DNA from: Hyalella azteca
Lineage: Eukaryota; Arthropoda; Malacostraca; Amphipoda; Hyalellidae
Length of the DNA: 64,000 nucleotides
NCBI RefSeq assembly: GCF_000764305.2
Contig: NW_025937457.1
Span: 48,456 to 112,455 of the forward strand
Direction of reading: 5' to 3'
The notes under the pieces are model-generated. The model was not told where the DNA came from, did no database searches, and was given only the letters and a program-made list of their open reading frames with translations. Each line of letters begins with the position of its first letter. Positions within the stretch are counted from its first letter, which is position 1. Both the position numbers and the translations under genes were made by a program. Below are positions 1 through 11,100 of the stretch, in pieces.

Positions 1-1778
1 GTGCGTGCAATTTCAATGCCTAAAAGTCTTGGTAAGATATCGTGGCAGATAAGAAATACTCGACACAAGACTTTAAAATATTTTTTAAAATGCTTGTCTT
101 GCCAGCAAAACGTTTTTGTCCAAGTTACACAAAATAATTTACTGAAGCAATTGTGTCGTAAGAAATACATTGTTTGCTATTCAGCTCATATTCTTCACAA
201 TTTAAAAGATAGCATGGAGCATAATTGGCTGTTATAGCTCCCATGAACATCAGATGCCAGCGGCGTACTTGCTTCAGTTCTTGTGGCCAAATATTTGTGT
301 TGCGTTTTCCCTTCGACTTTTCCGTGCGGTATTTCACTTCTCTGAAAAGGTTTACTAGCAATTAATTTGTAACGAGGCTTTGATGACCGCTGTTATGCTC
401 TAACAAAACGACCTGAGTGCCTCATCACCCCACGCTCATTATGGAATTCCATTATCCAACGCTGTTTCAGTCCAAGTCAATTAGCCGCGCAAAATGATTC
501 CTCGTCCAAGCAATGACTGTGATTTGCAACTTCTGCTCTAACTTTCATCAAAAGAATTCCCTTCCCGCAGTCAAAGCCTTGATCGAGTGCTACGCACGTA
601 CGAGGTACTAGTTTGTTCCATTATTTCTCATAGCACACCTTAATAATTGATCGATAAAACTCACGTCGTCATAACGTGGAAAATGCCAGATCATTTTTTT
701 GATTTTCACCTTGTTACTTATAGCGAATTTGTGAAGATTACAATGAAAAATTATGTTATGTATTTAAACGGGGAATAATTTATATTTGGCTAGCTTCATG
801 TCATCGGAAATACCACTCGATAACATTTTTAGCAAAATTTTTGGGAATGGAATGTAATGTGAACTAAGTTTATACTTAATTTCACGCATTGCTGCAGAAT
901 TTTGATTTAAAAGAACATCAGATAATTATTAATCTATTTTAGGAACAATCCAGATACAAGTTTACTTTTTATTGGCAAAAATTAACGTTATTCTTAGTCA
1001 CATATTCCATGCAGACGCCGCAAGTTACCCGCTTAAGGAATCCGGGCGGGGGGAGAGCTTGTCACAGATTTTGTTCTCATGACTGCATTTTCCGGGAGGT
1101 CAAGATTGTGTTCGCTGCATGGGGGGAGCAGCGGAGCAAAGTTCTTCTTAAATCTGATGTGATGCATGGGCCACAGCTGCGCATATGTCGCTTGTGTTCA
1201 TTTCTCGTCTCTGATTTTTCCCGAGAGGAAATTGCTGACAATCTAGACAAGACTTTCATTGAAATTTTATCTAAACCTTCAAAACTTGATTCATAACGTC
1301 ATCCCGCAACGTATTAAATTATGACGAGGAAAAAATTAATCCGATGATTTCAGCAGCCAGCTTATAAGCATGTTGATTTAAGGGATTAAAATTTCAGTAT
1401 CGTTCAGTTAATGGAAAGCTGTAGTCATATCCTGGACAAGGATTACCCAATATCCCGCGCTATCCTGGCATTCTGGCGGCAGGCCTTCGCTGGGTCATGG
1501 CATGCGATTCCATTGCGCTGTAAAGGAAATGGAAATTTTCTGTGAGCGAAGGCTGTCGGTCGGGACTCATCAGCGCGAGAAAGATCTTTGCATCGAAATG
1601 GTGAGCTTTTTAGGACTGGAAGACGAGCCGTCGCCTGGGCAATGTCTATTAGAAAATTTATTTGACACAAAATGCCCCCGCGGGACGATTCTGTTGACAA
1701 GTCTGTCTTTTCTGCCAAGCTTTTCTATGCAAAGAGTCACGGTTGCTCGGCCCCGAAGGAAAAGTCGTTCGTCGCGCC
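1..1778. other. Intergenic, nothing recognised
   Basis: AT-rich sequence with only short open frames. The longest, 95 codons at 1009-1296 on the plus strand, has no recognisable motif and no convincing splice sites. No tRNA, promoter or repeat structure was seen. Confidence 0.5.
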
Positions 1779-2018
1779 CTAGAATGCGCTAAAGCTTTTA
1801 TCCTCCTGCAGTCGATCGGATTATTTTTCCATCTTTGCACAAGCGGGTTTCGAATCGGACGACATCAAAACGTTAGTGATTCAAAAATAAATAAATTCCT
1901 AGAATGCGCTAAAGCTTTTATCCTCCTGCAGTCGATCGGATTATTTTTCCATCTTTGCACAAGCGGGTTTCGAATCGGACGACATCAAAACGCTAGCGAT
2001 TCAAAAATAAATAAATCC
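1779..2018. repeat. 120-bp tandem duplication (2 copies)
   Basis: Two adjacent 120-bp copies begin at 1779 and 1899 and are nearly identical; the visible differences include cgttagtgat versus cgctagcgat. Because 120 is a multiple of three, an open frame runs through both copies and encodes the same 40 residues twice. No family is recognised, so I treat it as a repeat rather than a gene. Confidence 0.85.
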
Positions 2019-2089
2019 CATGAATTTTCAGCGTTTGCTCCGGTATAGTTTTACACACGGAATTCAGGACAGTAGCTAAAACGTACATA

Positions 2090-2240
2090 AAAATATAACT
2101 CAGTACTCACTGCACTGAGTGACAGAGAGCGCATTTTCACGTCAACGAAAACGTGGAGTCACGGACGGACAGACAGACAGACGGACAGACGGACGTACAT
2201 GGCGAGCACAATAGTGTATTTTTTCCATAAATGAGAAAAT
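2090..2240 (+). repeat. Dispersed repeat, copy 1 (about 150 bp)
   Basis: This stretch, which contains a run of GGACGGACAGACAGAC-type tetranucleotides, matches the reverse complement of 21577-21724 over essentially its whole length, including non-simple flanks such as gagcgcattttc, acgaaaacgtgg and gcacaatag. Two separated copies in opposite orientation point to a transposed element, MITE- or SINE-like, rather than a simple repeat. Confidence 0.75.
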
Positions 2241-2685
2241 GCGCTGAAAACTATAAATTTTTATCAGTTCTGAATTTGCACACATATCACCGACGCAAAA
2301 TTCAAAGGAGTTTAATTTAAAAATATTCAACTAGTATAAGACATAACATAAAACACTATGCATAGTGAATAACATTATCAAATACTTATTTTAAATCGTA
2401 TTTACACTGTAAGCCTGATACGAAGAAAGCCGTAATGTTTTGTATGATCAATTGACGCAATAAGGAAGAAGAATAAATTCAATCTCTGTCGGCCAATAAC
2501 AACTCTTGTAAGTTTTATAGAAAGTGGACAAGAAACGTTCGTGTTTAGGACTGCATCCTCTTTACGACTGAGCTACAACGTCCACAAAATTTATGTGATT
2601 CCAGAAAACCTGGAAAATCTTTCGGGAGTATTGAGTGAGGAAGAGTCTAAAAGACTCGGTAGCGGAAGCAGGCATCAGCGAATAG

Positions 2686-3030
2686 ATGAGCCTGCTGATC
2701 AATGCAGCTGGAAACATGAAGAACGTTCCTTGGTCTTGCTGCTCACGTCAAACATCACACACGTCGTGCCATCATCTCTTTCAACAACATAAAGACGTTG
2801 ACAGCATCAACGTGCGCGGCTGCGTGACTGGAATACGTGAGGCTCTTCAGGCTATCACCAGAACATGTCGTGTTGTCGCCTTGCTGCTGCCGGTGGCGGG
2901 GTTGGTGCTCGCAATGATTGCGTCTCTTTTTGCCACGTCAGCACTCGACGCCGGCGACTATGTGCACGGCATCGGTACGGGCCACTTCCTGCCGCTCATG
3001 ACTAGGCGGCGGCATAAACGGTATTTTTGA
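2686..3030 (+). CDS. Candidate membrane-protein exon (weak)
   Basis: An open frame whose second half (about 2800-3010) is much richer in G and C at third codon positions than the surrounding DNA. It encodes a strongly hydrophobic helix (VVALLLPVAGLVLAMIASLF), then an Asp/Gly/His-containing segment and a basic end (TRRRHKRYF) before TGA. This looks like a terminal exon of a membrane protein. I cannot assign a family, cannot find a convincing acceptor and see no partner exon nearby, so the true start is unknown. It could be a chance frame. Confidence 0.3.
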   Translation: MSLLINAAGNMKNVPWSCCSRQTSHTSCHHLFQQHKDVDSINVRGCVTGIREALQAITRTCRVVALLLPVAGLVLAMIASLFATSALDAGDYVHGIGTGHFLPLMTRRRHKRYF

Positions 3031-3264
3031 TCATCTTCGTAGCGGAAAAACTTTAAAAATTTATAACTTAATGGATAATATTGGATTCTAGACGCATGCA
3101 AGGAGAAGGAAATAGTCTTTAAAATATGTGATAATATTTTCGTTTGATCGTCTTCGTAGCGGAATAACTTCAAATAAATTCTAACTCAAGAGATTATATT
3201 GGATTCTAGACGCATGCAAGGAAAAGGAAACAGTCGTTGTAATATGCGATAATATTTCCGTGGG
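3029..3264. repeat. About 118-bp tandem duplication
   Basis: The segment containing ggattctagacgcatgcaag occurs at 3083 and again at 3201, with matching flanks (atcttcgtagcgg / gtcttcgtagcgg upstream and gataatatt downstream). There are two diverged copies. Confidence 0.8.
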
Positions 3265-3528
3265 TCGAAAGACTATGTTTGTGCGGCAATACGTCGTTGC
3301 TATAGAAGCGGTTTATTTGTTGCTTGAAAGGCTATTTCTCTCATAATAATCGTTGAAGTTGAATGACGCTCACATGTAAACTGCCGCGCAAATCGTTCGA
3401 GGAGCCAACCTAACCCTTCAAACACTTCTTCTCAACTCCATGGAAACCCTTCAAGATTGAAGGACTCTGTTCAAAATTAAAAATTTTTTGCAGCTCTGAG
3501 GATTCAAATAAAACTTCTACCGGTTCTA

Positions 3529-3665
3529 CGCGTTTTTATTGCGAGTATAAGTTCGGTTCAAGATCAAAATGTTTTTATTGCGAATAAATTCGGTTCAAGA
3601 TCACTATGTTTTTATAGCGAATAAATTCGTTTCAAGATCAACATGTTTTTATTGTGAGCAAAATT
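3529..3665. repeat. 37-bp tandem repeat, about 3.5 copies
   Basis: The motif cggttcaagatca recurs at 3554, 3591 and, as cgtttcaagatca, at 3628, each followed by tgtttttat and a gcgaataaattc-like run. The period is 37 bp. Confidence 0.8.
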
Positions 3666-3820
3666 TATTCTTTTAATTATGCATGTTTGCAACTTGTGCA
3701 TTTTCAACATGTGTTTCTGGTCTACAATTGAACGCAGTAATTTTTTCGTCCGAGGAATTTGATAATACGAGCATCGCTTCTGTGCCAGCCATTCCTCTCC
3801 CCTCGTACACCTGCCCGAAG

Positions 3821-4098
3821 GATACCATTGGCAGGGAATGATGGCATTTGTGGGGAATTATTACCTTTTCGGGAATGATAGCATTTATGGACAAATATTG
3901 CGTTTGTGAGGAAAGATAGCATTTGTGGGGAATGATACCATTTGAGGGGAATGATATCATTTTAAGGGGAATTATACCATTTGAGGGGAATGATACCATT
4001 TGAGGGGAATGATACCATTTGAGGAGAATGATATCATTTGAGGGGAATAATATTGCCTGTTGCTAATGATAGCATTCCCCACATGATAGCATGATAAG
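3821..4098. repeat. Minisatellite, about 19-bp unit
   Basis: Degenerate repeats of ggggaatgataccatttga with variants (tagcattt, tatcattt). The array creates a 108-codon minus-strand open frame of repeated VSFPSNGIIP-like peptides, which I regard as a by-product of the repeat. Confidence 0.85.
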
Positions 4099-6672
4099 AA
4101 ATCACAGCATATTTTAATTCGATTTTCAAAACGATTTTATTTTGTATCATTACATCATAAAACTAATTACACAACAAGTAATTCGCTTTATGATCATTAA
4201 TTCCTGATGGAAAAAATCTTACTCTTATTACGACGAAAACCTTTATCCCATTCTCAAAGAGCATGCATCAAAATTAGGAACGTTCCCTAAGGTTGTGAAA
4301 TTATACACCACGTTTTCACTTGTATCTGTGAAGATTCCCCAGTAGGCTCATTTGAATACAGACCGATTTATGTGTTGGCTGCCGAGGTTTACACCCTTCA
4401 CTGCCTTCGCTGCTCACCGGCCGTAATCTGGACAACAGCTGGCATACCTCTGATTCAGTCGAGGGCACGTTGCATATTCAGCCTGCGAGCTGCTCATACA
4501 TTTCGCTGCCTAAGATCAGAGTTACAGACATCGTAGTTATTTCTAATTCTGCATAATCAATTGCGAGCTTATCATGCGCTTTGCTGTTCTCAAGAATTTT
4601 TTCCGTTCCGCGTATATGAGAAAAGGTATTGGAATGAAATCGGGTGCAAATGACTTCAAAAAGTTATGTGTTTTTCATGTATTAAAACGGGGAATTATGG
4701 TATAATTATTGTGTCAATTTAGAGGTTGAAGTCTACTTCAAGATATTATTGTAGAATTTCGATAAATTAAATAAACAAAATACGTATTTTTCAATAAATT
4801 AACTAGTAAGAGCTACTTAATTTAACCATTTGAAATGTAAATTTTGCAAAGTATTTTCGCCATAAAGCCAACATTATACTAGATAGAAAAAAGGTTATGC
4901 TTGAGTGTTAAACTTGTGAAATCGCATTGAAGATTCAGTTTTTGCCCTTAATAATATTTTCATCTCGAGAACACGTAGGGCTCAGCTTCTCACATGCGCT
5001 ACAAACCAAGAAGGTTCACTCAGAAATGGCCAGAAAATTAGGATTCTCTCTGGTTTCTTGGCGTCAATAGAAGCCCTAAAATCCAGTGTTCACGAGTCGC
5101 ATTACAAGACTAACAATAAAGTTTCTCTAATGCCCAAAGTTTTTTCATAACTTGTGTGTTTCTCCCGTGGCAGCGTTGTTCTGTACATCGTAATATAGAG
5201 CATCGCCACTTATTGATTGAGCTTCTATACGACGCACTTTATTTTTAATCTTAGACTCTACTTTTTCATAGGAAAGAAAATCAAAACTCCATATCGAGTT
5301 TGCTAAACGAATTTAAGACCAGTGATAGAATATTATTTACATTACATTTTTATTATATTATTTTCTAATACTTTGGATTGATAATTATGCAGCAATGAGA
5401 TAGAAATATATTGTGTGTCAGTGAATGTCTGAAAAAATTTTGGTCTGAATTAATTTAAGACTAAATTTATTGAAGCAAGTTAATATGCAGTTAAAATTTA
5501 CTGTTTTAAACATGCACAATTTTGCCTTCTATAGTTTTTAAAGAAGGATTTTTAACGTTTAGCAAAATTTTTATTGTTTCCATTTCTTCAATCCTGTTTC
5601 AAATCGAAGATGCCCGGTTTTAAACTTCACTGAGGGAAGATTGACTAGATAATATCAACAAATTTTGCAAAAAGAAAATGTTTAACCAAATTTGCAGTAA
5701 AAATCGTTCATACTGAAATAAAAACTCAGAAAATATATAAATAATTTGTATATATTTATATATATATAAATTAAATAATAATGTTCTATGCGAATACGTT
5801 GTTAGTATAAACTGGAGCATTTCTCACAGGCGCGACCAAGTTTGCTCTGTAGGAAGCGAATTCGTCTTTCAAGTAGGAAACAGTTATTCAGGCGGATATT
5901 CAAATGTTCTGCCCGGCACGAGTTATTGGATTACCTGAAAGAAATTGAACCAAAAGCTCTGCATAAACGCGGACGTTGAAGACCACAGTCCGAATGGAAC
6001 CGAAACCCTGGACGTTTCTAGGAATACCAATGCTTGGAATGGAATTTGAATTGGAAATCTATCGGATCCTAACGTGGAATTTATTTATTGAATTTGACGG
6101 CTATAACATCACTGAAGAATTTGTGTACAATCATGATGCTGAAGGAAACTCCTAATTTAGTTGACAAACGCGTAATTTCCACACTAAACGTACAATATAA
6201 TGGCAGGAGGTCCAAATTCAAATCAATGCTTGAATGTTAAATTCAGACGCTAAGCGAGGTCTGTTGAATCATGCAGTCTCCACATTCACTTGTGCAGATA
6301 GCTCATTCATTTCATATGCATATAACTTTATTCGCATGGTCTATTAACATAATTTTCAGGATGAAATGTCCGCAGATTTATTTCATTCGATGTCTTCACT
6401 CTTCGCCAGACGCACACCCATATCGTTGCCGGCTTCCAGGCTGTTCGGTCATTCGATTAGTAGCGGCGACCTCATCTTCAGAGGCTTGCATGCCTTCACT
6501 CCCTCAAGCTGTAGCCAAAGCCACTTTGTATCCATTTAAGTTGGCGAACTTAATTTAGGAACAAACTTTGAAGTTGTGCACCGCATTGTGCAGCCATTGA
6601 CCGTTTGCACAGCAGCGTGCTGACTGTCATCAAGGAGTCAGTGCGGGTAGCCGCGGCGCTATAGCGATACCT
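4099..6672. other. Intergenic, nothing recognised
   Basis: About 2.6 kb of AT-rich sequence. It includes a short (TA)-rich tract near 5745-5770. There are no supported exons, tRNAs or repeats. Confidence 0.5.
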
Positions 6673-6790
6673 GGGACTTTCCGTGGGACAAGCTCCCAAG
6701 ACAAGCTGTCCCAAGCTCGTGGGACTTTCCGTGGGACAAGCTCCCAAGACAAGCTGCCCCAAGCTCGTGGGACTTTTCGTGGGACAGGAC
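6673..6790. repeat. 48-bp tandem repeat, about 2.4 copies
   Basis: gggactttccgtgggacaag starts at 6673 and 6721, and gggacttttcgtgggaca at 6769, so the period is 48 bp. The unit contains a short inverted segment (agctcccaagacaagct). The matching minus-strand open frame is a repeat artefact. Confidence 0.85.
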
Positions 6791-7107
6791 AATGCTAGGA
6801 CTTGCAGGCACTTATCAAATTGTTTACAAAGTTTTTAAACTATTAATAAATAAAGTTTAATACATAGCTGAATAAACCGATATTTTCAACGGTGATTAGC
6901 TCAGAGACAATTGTTTCAAGAACGAATACCTTTTTATGTTGGTATTAAGGTTGTACTTATTCTTCTTGTACTACAATGAAATTAGGAAATTATTTCTAAT
7001 CTCAATGATTGTTGCCTCGCAATCGTCGTATACGTCGCGACGGCAGCATCCGAACGTAGGTTGCAAGCAGCGCTTACTCACGGCCCCTGCGCTCGCTATT
7101 CTGTTCG

Positions 7108-7339
7108 GCAGCGCTCACAATGAATTGCAACGCTCACAATGGATTGCAGCGCTCACAATGGATTGCAGCGCTCACAATGTATTGCAGCGCTCACAATGAA
7201 TTGCAGCGCTCACAATGAATTGCAGCGCTCACAATGAATTGCAGCGCTCACAATGAATTGCAGCGCTCACAATGAATTGCAGCGCTCACAATGAATTGCA
7301 GCGCTCACAATGAATTGCAGCGCTCACAATGAATTGCAG
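7108..7339. repeat. 19-bp minisatellite, about 12 copies
   Basis: Perfect or near-perfect repeats of gcagcgctcacaatgaatt. Early copies carry single changes (gattg, tattg); later copies are identical. The array ends exactly where an embedded sequencing adapter begins, so its true length and right flank are unknown. Confidence 0.95.
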
Positions 7340-7374
7340 CTGTCTCTTATACACATCTAGATGTGTATAAGAGA
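7340..7374. other. Nextera mate-pair junction adapter (assembly artefact)
   Basis: CTGTCTCTTATACACATCT is followed directly by its reverse complement AGATGTGTATAAGAGA, lacking only the last three bases. This is the circularisation junction of Nextera mate-pair libraries (two Tn5 mosaic ends back to back), not genomic DNA. The two sides, a 19-bp minisatellite and the unique sequence from 7375, may not be neighbours in the genome. Confidence 0.97.
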
Positions 7375-7995
7375 GTGGTATAGCAGTCAAGAATTATCGC
7401 TCTGCTCGATGATCCTTATCTTGACCTTAACTCTCATAGGTCCTTATCGCGTCTATCGTACTAGATACGATAGTCTTCGAGGGTCCTTGAGCATAGCTCC
7501 TCGCATCCTTCATACAGTCATTCTACAAAATCCACATCATAAAATAACTAAAAACCAAATTCAAAGATTTTCTTCAAAGCTCCAGACACATTAAATAAAT
7601 TAGCATGCATTATGCTACGTCGTACACGCGTAAAAGCAAAACGATGAAGAACTCTCGCGTGTTGTGCTTGTGGGGAATTCGCGTGAGCGAGAACTTTTTA
7701 GTCATGCGCTCTACAAAGCTTGTCGAGACGCGCCACGAAGTTGACGTTCAGCAGTTCAGTCATCCATGGTGCTAGTGTACGTGGTTATGCGCTGGCCCTT
7801 GTTACTCTTACTTGAAATCCAAAATATGACTATTTGTGATTAGTGTAGTCCAACTTAAGCCTAATCTAACACCGAATTCAACTAATTCTATTTATTGCTC
7901 TTCACTCACGCACCAAAATATTTTTCTACCTTCATCAGTTTACCCGATAAATACTAGGAAATTTAACTTAATTGATACGTAGATAGTGAAGCTAA
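7375..7995. other. Upstream region of the membrane-protein gene
   Basis: About 620 bp between the adapter and the ATG at 7996. A TCAGTT initiator-like hexamer lies near 7937 with an A/T-rich stretch about 20 bp upstream, but this is too weak to call a promoter. Because an adapter sits at 7340, the upstream regulatory region may be truncated. Confidence 0.3.
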
Positions 7996-8181
7996 ATGGC
8001 AGTTACTGGGCTGCATTGCTGGAAAAAGTTGGCGGTGTTGCTGCTAGCGGTGGTTGTTCAGGCACGGGAACGATGCACGGGATTAGACTACCACACAGGC
8101 GACCTCTCGCCTGCCGCCAACTCCGAGTTTTGCGCCATTCTTCTTGGCAACACTGACTGTAATTTTCAGTGTGTGGCGCAG
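7996..8181 (+). CDS. Exon 1: signal peptide and first Cys motif
   Basis: It starts at ATG 7996 (context gctaaATGGC) and ends ...NFQCVAQ before the donor CAG/GTAAGTGAG, phase 0. The same donor recurs 63 bp and 126 bp downstream (8245 and, as GC, 8308), so exon 1 may also end at 8244 or 8307 with 21 or 42 extra in-frame residues. Confidence 0.75.
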
Positions 8182-11100
8182 GTAAGTGAGTGTGATGCCA
8201 TGCTACTCGGCAACACTGACTGTAATTTTCAGTGTGTGGCGCAGGTAAGTGAGTGTGATGCCATGCTACTCATCAACACTGACTGCAATTTCCAGTGTGT
8301 GGTTCAGGCAAGTGAGACGCATGCATATGGTCGGTTTTGTTCTCTGGTTATTTAGGATTTGAAAACAGAGCTTCGAAATTATCTTACTTATAGTCAACGA
8401 TGCAACTTCGTTAAGGTGACGAAAATCATGGAAAGTTTTACAAAATCTAAAGAAGAATTCACAATTATATGAACAAATTTTTGTGGAATGACGAGAACAA
8501 AGTTGGAAAGTAGGTGATGCAATGGGCCCAGCTTAACGTCTAAAAATAACAACTCAGTACCACATAACAAAAGTTATTACATGGAAACGCAAATGTTTGA
8601 GATGATGTCCATTGCGAATGACAAAAGAGCGCACACATAAGATATGCCTTAAACGTTTTAGACCGCGTATTTATATCATTACTTAGCTTATATGGAAATA
8701 ATCAGGAACAGAAAAGCAAAAAAAAAATGCCAATTGAATTCATAATAACTTCGTCGGAAACGTTTGTTAGCTAGACTAGCTCCTTCATCATTAACATACA
8801 ATAATTCAAGAAAAACCCACAGTTTGGTCTTTATATCGATTATTTTTGAACTGTCAATGAGTTTAGTTTTTTGAAACGTTGCAATGAAATTATCATGAAC
8901 TTACTTAGCATTTTATTTGGTTATGAATTCTTTGTCCCGCACTGCAAAATTGTTTATTGATGTAGCAAAATGACCTCTCTTCGCTCAGTTCCTCTCAAGT
9001 CCTACAACAGCTACTCGCACACTTACCATTCAGATCGTCGTCATCAGCACTGAGTTTCCTAACACCATCAATTATTGTACCGAGTGAACACCCTTGTCTC
9101 CGGGCAGGCAGTCTTCCTCACTAAGTCCCCATCTAACCCTTCAATCGTCCCTCCAACAGAACGTACTGGTCACGGAGGACAGGCTCAGGGGCAGGACGTC
9201 TTCCTCACTAAGTCCTCCTTTAACCCTTTAACCGTCCCTCCAACAGAACGTACTGGTCACGAAGGACAGGCTCAGGGGCAGGACGTCTTCCTCACTAAGT
9301 CCTCCTTTAACCCTTTAACCATCCCACCAACAGAACGTACTGGTCGCGGAGGACAGGCTCTCGGGCAGGCCGCTGGTGGTGACTTCAGCACGTCGGCTGC
9401 TGCTGCACCCCACGTGTGTCAGCTGGATCTTGGTCCGCAGCTCTGCCAGGGTCTCCACAGGCAGAGGATCAGTGCGTTATTAGTGTCCGCATTCATCTCC
9501 AGAGTTCATTTTGTCTTCGTAATGTAACCTGGAAATTACTGTTTAGAATTTTTACTAGATCAAAACCGTACAATAAACCAAACAGATTCTTAAAATATAA
9601 CTATCTTACATCAAAATGTAATATCTATTGCAACCGACACCAGTAATAATTGCTTTATATTTTCTTTCAGCTAGCGTATCAACACTGCAGGTACTGGTTG
9701 AGAATAAAAGATTCCGAGGCCACGACGCTGGACTTCGGTATAATTGATCTCTCTGTAGAGAACTCGGACATCGCATCAATAAACTTGCCTGAGCTTCGTC
9801 AATTGCTCATCGACAACTCAACAGTAACAGCTATCGACAGGGCAGAAATAAGAGTCTATCCAAGTGTCATACAAAATTCTTTTATTCAAGACATTTTCTT
9901 CGTGAATATCTCGGTAGCGAGCTTCACGATTTCCAACTCGACAATTGGCACCATCGGGCCACAAAGCATAATTTTCAATGGATATAACTTGATATTCGAG
10001 AATGTGTTCATTAGAAATATCAAGTTCAAAGGCATCAACATGCTTTCGGGACTATTAATTATGCGAAACTGTACAATTGGTTCAGCAGAAATTAACTCCA
10101 TCGTGACCTTAGAATCTAAAATCAAATTAGAAAATGTAAACATTCTGAGCATGGAAAAGCCCGGCTTCGCTCTGCAATCTGCCCAGGAAGTATCAATTTC
10201 TGATTTAACGATATCAGGGCAGATTGTCACGTTAGAGTCAAGCTACTTTAGTTTTCACGACGGCTCCAGGTACGAAGAAGGCGAGGATGTAACAAAAGAA
10301 GCCGTAATTACTGGCTTCACTAATCAGTATTGCAATTTCCACTTCGGTGCTCTTCTCTGCGATTTTGCTGGTGTGGACAAGGTATTTCAGTAAAAAAAAT
10401 AGCATAAATTTCAGTAAAGAATATGACTCTTGTGCTAGTCATGAATGAAGTTTCATAGACACTTTTATAATCAATTATAGGCCCTAAATGATATCGCGCA
10501 GTCTGCACAGTTGTACAAAAGTTTTAAGCTCGTTATTTCCATGATAGTGCGAAATGTAAAATATATTTTTAATTCATTCTACCATTATATTTCATGTTTC
10601 TCTTCGCTAATGCCGTCCATGCCTCAGCCCGTAGTATTCGAGCGCAACGCGCTACCGCCTCAGTACTCCGTCACGATTGCCAACGCATCTTTACTGCGCG
10701 CGGTCGGCGACTTCAGTTGCGCCCACATCCAAATTGTCAACAGCAGCGGGCGATTCATAAGCCTAGTGAATGCCACGTGTCTCTCGGGAGGCAAACTTTC
10801 CATCATTGGATCACAGATGACCACCATATCAACTAACACAGCGTCTTCCCTAACCATCAGTTCAAGCACAATTGTCTCCCTTCAGGCCGCGTCTGTCAAG
10901 AACCTCAAAGTTATAAACTCGACCTTCCTGAGCGTGTACGACGTGATTGTTAGCGAAGAGGCTTCATGCAACCAATCTCATTTCCTTCAAGTATCATCTC
11001 TGAGACTAGCAGGATCAGGCTGGATCCTTGATTGCAAGTTTGATAAGGTGACTCTTGCACGAACCGCGTAACTTAGACAGAAATAATATACGTTTAAAAG

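Noticed and set aside
1840..1870. Possible tRNA T-arm (gggtttcgaatcgg)
   Set aside because: No matching acceptor stem, D-arm or anticodon arm around it, and it lies in a tandem duplication.
5745..5770. TA-rich tract as a promoter
   Set aside because: Simple (TA)n sequence with no gene start downstream.
7108..7339. CRISPR-like regular array
   Set aside because: Units abut without spacers, the sequence is eukaryotic and no cas genes are present. It is a minisatellite. The same holds for the other arrays in the window.
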